In this document: positions 59,126-64,000 of the stretch, in pieces
Position numbering within the stretch: position 1 is the first letter of the stretch
Layout of the letters: every line of letters begins with the position of its first letter
Origin: Hydrangea macrophylla
Lineage: Eukaryota > Streptophyta > Magnoliopsida > Cornales > Hydrangeaceae
Direction: 5' to 3'
DNA: 64,000 nt
NCBI GenBank assembly: GCA_033977485.1
Contig: CM066984.1
Coordinates: 26,433,001 to 26,497,000, forward strand
Program-made: the position numbers and the translations under genes
The notes under the pieces: generated by a model
Told to the model about the DNA's origin: nothing
The model's input: the letters and a program-made list of their open reading frames with translations, nothing else
Database searches by the model: none

Positions 59126-59506
59126 AATGATTACGAGTGCCGCCTCCAAGAGATTAAAAGATCGGCTGAAAGTCTTCTCGCAGAAACGAAAGCAAGATAG
59201 AACGAGACACAACAAGAACTAACAGTTCTACTAAACAACACATATGAATCAAGTATACAATCAGTAGTGAAAGTGTTACTCGGATAAAAATATCAAAAGA
59301 TATACCGCATAATACATATTAGTCAAACTGTGTACCACATGGGACAAAACAAAATTAGTGCTAAGGTCATCTATTACAATACTACTACTAAGGATAACAT
59401 CTATACAAAGCTATGGTCAAATAGCTAACTCTCAAGCTCCCAAAAAATCTAGTGGACAACACGTCCTGATATAAACTAACAAAAGCAAAACCCTACAAAC
59501 CCTGAC
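59126..59506 (-). other. Spacer between pre-gag ORF and gag
   Basis: About 380 bp without a conserved frame or repeat. The 12.4-kb element has a comparable spacer between ORF2 and gag (42,931-43,393). Confidence 0.6.
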
Positions 59507-60445
59507 TCAAAAGTCGTCAGAATCTGATCCTCTTACTGGTGCCTCATCCTCTGGTGCAATATCTATCTTCACAGGCGGATCGGACTCTGCTGGTGCTACT
59601 GCTCCTCTAACTACTACTCCTATATCCCAATCCTTGACAATCATGTCGTCAACCTCCATATCCTCAACACCATAAGCTAGCTCGAAGACATTGGTGACTA
59701 ACTCAGCAAAATCTCCCACTAGGGCTATAGCATCTGCTAATGCAGCCTGTCCTATCAGAACTCCAGCTGGATGTACAACCATCATTGCTACCTACTCGGC
59801 TGCCATATTGGCAATAGCTACCAGATGTAGTACGAGTCCTGCTGGTAAATTAAACTCCACAGGTATCTCAGGTACTATAATCTCTTCTGGCTCAGCTGTA
59901 GCATTCTCTATACCCTCATCCCCTACTATATCATCCATTCTGGCAATAACATCCTCATGGACTAACTCTGGGTCCTCCTCCAGATCCTCTTCTGGCTCTT
60001 CGTCATCCTCAACTGGCTCGATGTCATCTACGGGATCCTCCTCTGGCTCAGCATCAACCATTGGCTCGACCTCTGGTGACTCTGGAATGGGTACCTCAAG
60101 TATTGGTGATGGTGGTGCTACTGCTGGTGCTGCCTCAATGGGTCCTCCAGGAATAGCTCAAAGCTTGATTGCGTCCATCTCTAGCTTGCTCTGGATCAAA
60201 CATAGAATCTCTTGGTAAATATTCCTACCAATCTTCGCTGAATGGTAAGCATCCATACGCATCTCTCTAGGGTGGATCTTCCTGGTCACATAAAGAGCCT
60301 TCCACATATCCTCCTTTAGATATCAACTAGCTGTTTGGTGTATGCTATCATGATAAAACTTTGGATCAGTTGGCTCCCCAGTATCCCTATGGATAACATG
60401 TCTTCTATAGGCATCGGTCACAAACTTATGGAACTCTGGATCCAT
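59507..60445 (-). pseudogene. Pre-gag ORF of the host gypsy element (312 codons, acidic)
   Basis: From ATG 60,445 to the stop at 59,507 one frame is maintained, with three internal stops (near 60,330, near 60,160, and 59,792-59,794). The N-terminal part (MDPEFHKFVTDAYRRHVIH...) is basic. The centre is Pro/Ala-rich. The C-terminal half is very acidic (EEDPVDDIEPVEDDEEPEEDLEEDPE) and ends GSDSDDF. The layout and the start context (AGTTAGCATGG after an acceptor-like TTTGCAAG) match the pre-gag ORFs at 33,282 and 41,345. No known domain is recognised. Confidence 0.6.
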
Positions 60446-60584
60446 AATGCTAACTTGCAAAGGAAAACTAACTATCGTCAGGAGGAGGATCTTATCTTAA
60501 ACTCATATCCCATCTCAAGGATCTTAAGATATTAGGAACAGATGGTGTGGAATCGTTTAGTGAACGAAAGTATCACAAACCTAG

Positions 60585-60598
60585 GGCTCGGATATCAA
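60585..60598 (-). promoter_or_regulatory. Degenerate primer binding site of the host gypsy element
   Basis: On the minus strand TTGATATCCGAGCC, a decayed tRNA-iMet site, lies a few bases after the LTR end. Confidence 0.6.
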
Positions 60599-60604
60599 AA
60601 ATCC

Positions 60605-61889
60605 TATCACGCAAAAATGAATTTCTTTTCCGGGTCCATAGAGAATGACAAGTGAAAGTCACTAATTATCCACACCACACAGTACTAGTCCACAGGTTAA
60701 ACAGGAACATTAAATAACTGAATATAAAATGATTCTATCTATTATAAAAAAAACTTCAGAGTGTGGTCCACAAGATCACAACAGGTCTGAAGACAACATA
60801 TGCCTAAGTACCCTTTAACTAAAACAAAACAGAGTTCAACAGAACAACAGAAATATAAACTAGATATAACACATCTTCAGATCTTCAGCTGGCGTAAGTA
60901 TAGTCGTCAATGTAATACTCCTCCCCAATATGACCTGCATCATTGATACCACCCTCTGCATAATCCAATTCTGGGTAGTATCTATCACCGTAGGTTCCCA
61001 TAACTGCATTGTTAGGGACAGGGTAGTCTCAAAGGGGAATGTTCAAGTAATAAAGGCTGTCAGCTTATTGAAAGCTAAGTGAGAACTAACTAACACAATC
61101 TCATAGAAATAATGTAATTACCAATTATGAACAGTATATAATAATGATACTAAATATATCTCTTTCTCTTTTAGTCAGACACATCATTAATCGATTCTCA
61201 TCGCCTACCAACTCTAAGGATGACTTTACCAATACCAACTGACTGTCTCGAACTGATTATATCATCACAACATACCAGTTCTATTGTTCACTGTTATAAT
61301 GCTTTTAAGAACTCTTTCGAGCACCGATACATCATTCATGTACCAATACTTTTGTTCACCACTTTTTACAACTCTTACTGTTCACCGCTTTTAAGAACTC
61401 TTACTGTTCACCACTTTTAAGAATGCTTGCGAGTATCGTACATACATAGCTCTAGTAAATACAAACCATGGACTTGCCACATCTACTCTTGTTCCCCGCT
61501 TTTAAGAACTATTACTGTTCACCGCTTTTAAGAATGCTTGAGAGTACTATGCAACCATAATTCACACGATCCTGATTAAATCCTTGTTACACACTTATTG
61601 GATTCAACCTGAGCGAATCATCAGATTGACTCACATAACCTCAACGATAACCAATAACCCACTAACTCAAACACCGGATACTCAATGCTTCCCACGGTTA
61701 TTATCTCAAATTCTTATCTTGTTATCGCATCATATTATTACTAACGTTCCGAACCTGACTGCGTTACTCACCATATTATCTCAATTGCATTATCGTACCC
61801 CATTACCTCTGTAATTCATAATATCGCATAATAGGAACACGAAACAATGATTAAACAACTACACATTATGAATTATAAATGTAAGGAAC
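60605..61889 (-). mobile_element. 5' LTR of the host gypsy element, partial
   Basis: Colinear with the minus-strand LTR pieces at 33,433 and 11,505-16,200. It contains CACCGCTTTTAAGAACT tandem units (about 61,285-61,545). It is cut at 61,889 by the TGTGGA-type repeat, so its 5' end (U3) lies outside what I can place. Confidence 0.6.
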
Positions 61890-64000
61890 TGTGGACACGC
61901 GGAATTCCACTTCATGTTATTTTGAAATTATTTTAAAAAGGAAAAGAAAAGGTCTGTTGAAAACAGATACATAGTCGCCACTTGGTCTTTAAGGAACCAA
62001 GAAACCTAATTTAACTTACCCAAGTGGATAAAGGGCACTGACCTTTCATGATTGAAGAACTTGGCTCGGGTTTTGGTATGAGAGAGGAAGGAGCCTTTAT
62101 CACGACTAAAATACCCTCAACTCACCCCGTCTCTCGACGGGCCTCAACTAGCATCCAAATAATCATCTCATACTATGTTTGGTTCAACAATTAATACTAT
62201 GATAGGTATATTACATCACACGAGAAACTTGAAATAGAAGATTAAAAGATAAGATATCATTCATAAGATCTAACCAAGTATCACACAATGTAAAGTGAAA
62301 GATCACACAAAAAAACCTAGGAAAAATTGTCTAATTGCATGTTAAGTAATTAAGTTTTCCTAATCTAAAGGGGACATGAATTGTTCTTGAAATAAATAAT
62401 TAAAAGAAATCAAAATATGCTTAGCAAGCTAGTATGATGCATGTTAATCTTTGAGAAAAGAAGACCTCTCAATCCCTGGGATGGATGAGAAAGGAATATT
62501 AGATCGAGGGGGAGCATGAAGGTATGATCAAATTCATTCCTTATAATCTTCTTGGATTAGGAGCCATAAAAGCCCCAAATGTTACATGAATGCAATGTAT
62601 GATCCTAGAATGTGCAAAGGTTATTGTGTGTTTGTGTACATGGACTGTCTAAAGTGACTTAGAATTCTAAAAGGTTGAGTGAATGCATGGGAAAATCATA
62701 ATGGGATATGTAAAAATGTAGTATGGACTACTTCCTAAGACATGAACAAATTTGGAGTGCATATAAGCGTCAAATCAAAGGATGGAAGTAAAAGTGTGCT
62801 TGCTGTGAATAGTGGATAGAACAGTAACATAATCTTTTGGAAATTTAAAAGAGCTGTGAGGAATGTTTTCAATGCATGATATTTTATTCAGATCATCCTT
62901 ATTGTGTCTAGAACACAACCCAAAAAGCTAATCTTTAATAACTATCACAGATTGAGAGAAATCATATAAACAATAGAGGTTATTCAGAAACAGAGTCCGT
63001 ACTGTCAACTGAAATGTTAGAAAATCTTAGTAAATGAAAACAACCTCTCTAGAGGCCCATATTATACAGAAAGTTCCCTAAGACATTTAAGGTTAAGGAA
63101 AAAAATAAGTTGGGACCACTTTTTTTGGAAAAGTGTTCTGTAAAACAAGTTGAAAGTCAACCTAGTTGTTGTGACAGCAGAGGCAGAATGGTTGGAAGGA
63201 ATGTTAGGACAAAAATGGACCCCTTTCAAGTGCTTCCAAGTCAAGCCAAAAATCATGGGTGTTCTATAATGAGTAGGAAGACTTTCCAAGTGGTCTTGCA
63301 TTCATATATTGAGTATTGAACCCAAAATAATTGTTTGAACTTAAATGACTCACTGTTTTGAAGGTTTTGAGAAAACAAGGTTTATTTTTTGAAATCAAAA
63401 TGAGGGGTTTAAGAGGGGTGTTTTGAAATAAAGGTTTTGAAAACATATTTTCAGTACTTAATGAAGATTATAACCACTTAAAATGTCAATATCAAACACA
63501 TCATCAAGAACCTCCAAGATTATTGGAAAAGTATTATTTCCATTTTAAAGACAACTTCATGAATACATAGGAATGTATTGAAGTTGAAATCATCATCTAT
63601 CAAACATGTTTTTGGAGTCAAGAGCTACTATCCATAAGGATTCACTCACCTCAAACTTCATGTCATCATCTAGATGATGATAGACTAGTAAGCAAATAAA
63701 GAAAAAAAAAAGAAACGAGGTAAGAGAAGATGAACAACAAATTAAGAAAACAAGTATATAAACAATCAATAGTTGATATTCAATAATGTATTGGACTTGT
63801 AGCTTGATGTTTCACTCATATGTGGTGACATTGAACATGGAAGTAGCTTCTTCTCTCTTAAATGCTCACTAAAATGGTGGTTGGGTGTATTGAATATGAA
63901 GTAAATGGAAGTAATGAAGTAAAAATAAAGTTTAGAACTCACTCTTTTGTTTGGAAATCAAATAAGGAAGCTTCTTTTCTCTCTACACTAACCTTATCTC
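61890..64000 (+). mobile_element. Type B LTR-like repeat, start only
   Basis: It starts TGTGGACACGCGG and is colinear with 20,970-23,100 and 27,799-29,960, running off the window. The homopolymer site holds only four G here (62,371). Its insertion directly into a gypsy LTR supports TGTGGA being a true element end. Confidence 0.65.

Noticed and set aside
60335..60535. Plus-strand frames opposite the pre-gag ORF and gag (for example 59,691-60,218)
   Set aside because: They are complements of the minus-strand acidic ORF, giving Ser-rich translations with no independent support.

Overview
This is a plant (angiosperm, probably eudicot) intergenic window made almost entirely of nested LTR retrotransposons. 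I see no convincing single-copy host gene, rRNA or tRNA gene. The plant assignment rests on the element types (Ty1/copia with a tRNA-iMet primer site, Tekay/Del-like and Athila-like Ty3/gypsy, a plant mobile domain), their target-site duplications, and the AT-rich, microsatellite-rich DNA.

Left part (1-16,881), a stack of insertions: a minus-strand gypsy solo LTR (about 244-16,875) was split by a plus-strand gypsy solo LTR (376-11,499, flanks CAATA/CAGTA). That solo LTR was in turn split by a complete 8.7-kb copia element (707-9402, TSD ATATA, 1497-bp LTRs) whose single gag-pol frame carries two in-frame stops. The same minus LTR was also hit by a 3.4-kb gag-only gypsy element (11,980-15,392, minus strand).

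Middle (16,882-36,089): long non-coding LTR-like repeats that begin TGTGGA and end TCTACA, with internal regions built from minisatellites. One internal region holds a spliced but decayed plant-mobile-domain gene (25,678-26,614). A block of about 3.4 kb occurs twice here. Then come a LINE-like remnant, a CACTA-like end, fragments of gypsy LTRs in both orientations, and a truncated second copy of the copia family (33,881-36,089).

Right part (36,090-64,000): an old minus-strand gypsy element (pre-gag ORF 60,445-59,507; gag pieces at 59,125, 49,487 and 36,859; protease at 36,573-36,094) is interrupted twice inside gag. One insertion is a 12.4-kb plus-strand element with LTRs of about 4.35 kb (36,865-49,220, TSD CAAGA). 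It encodes two unrecognised pre-gag proteins and a gag but no pol. The other is a very young 8.9-kb Athila-like element (49,493-58,422, minus strand) with gag and protease only. Another TGTGGA-type LTR begins at 61,890 and runs off the window.

How the genes work together: only the copia element carries a full gag-protease-integrase-RT-RNase H set, and it is broken. The gag-only and gag-protease elements must have been mobilised by enzymes encoded elsewhere. The most unusual signals are the pre-gag ORF family found at three loci, a possible spliced leader joining the LTR to that ORF, the plant-mobile-domain gene inside a repeat, an Athila-like gag split at a perfect -1 slippery heptamer, and dense arrays of ATCGAT-centred palindromes in several unrelated repeat families.
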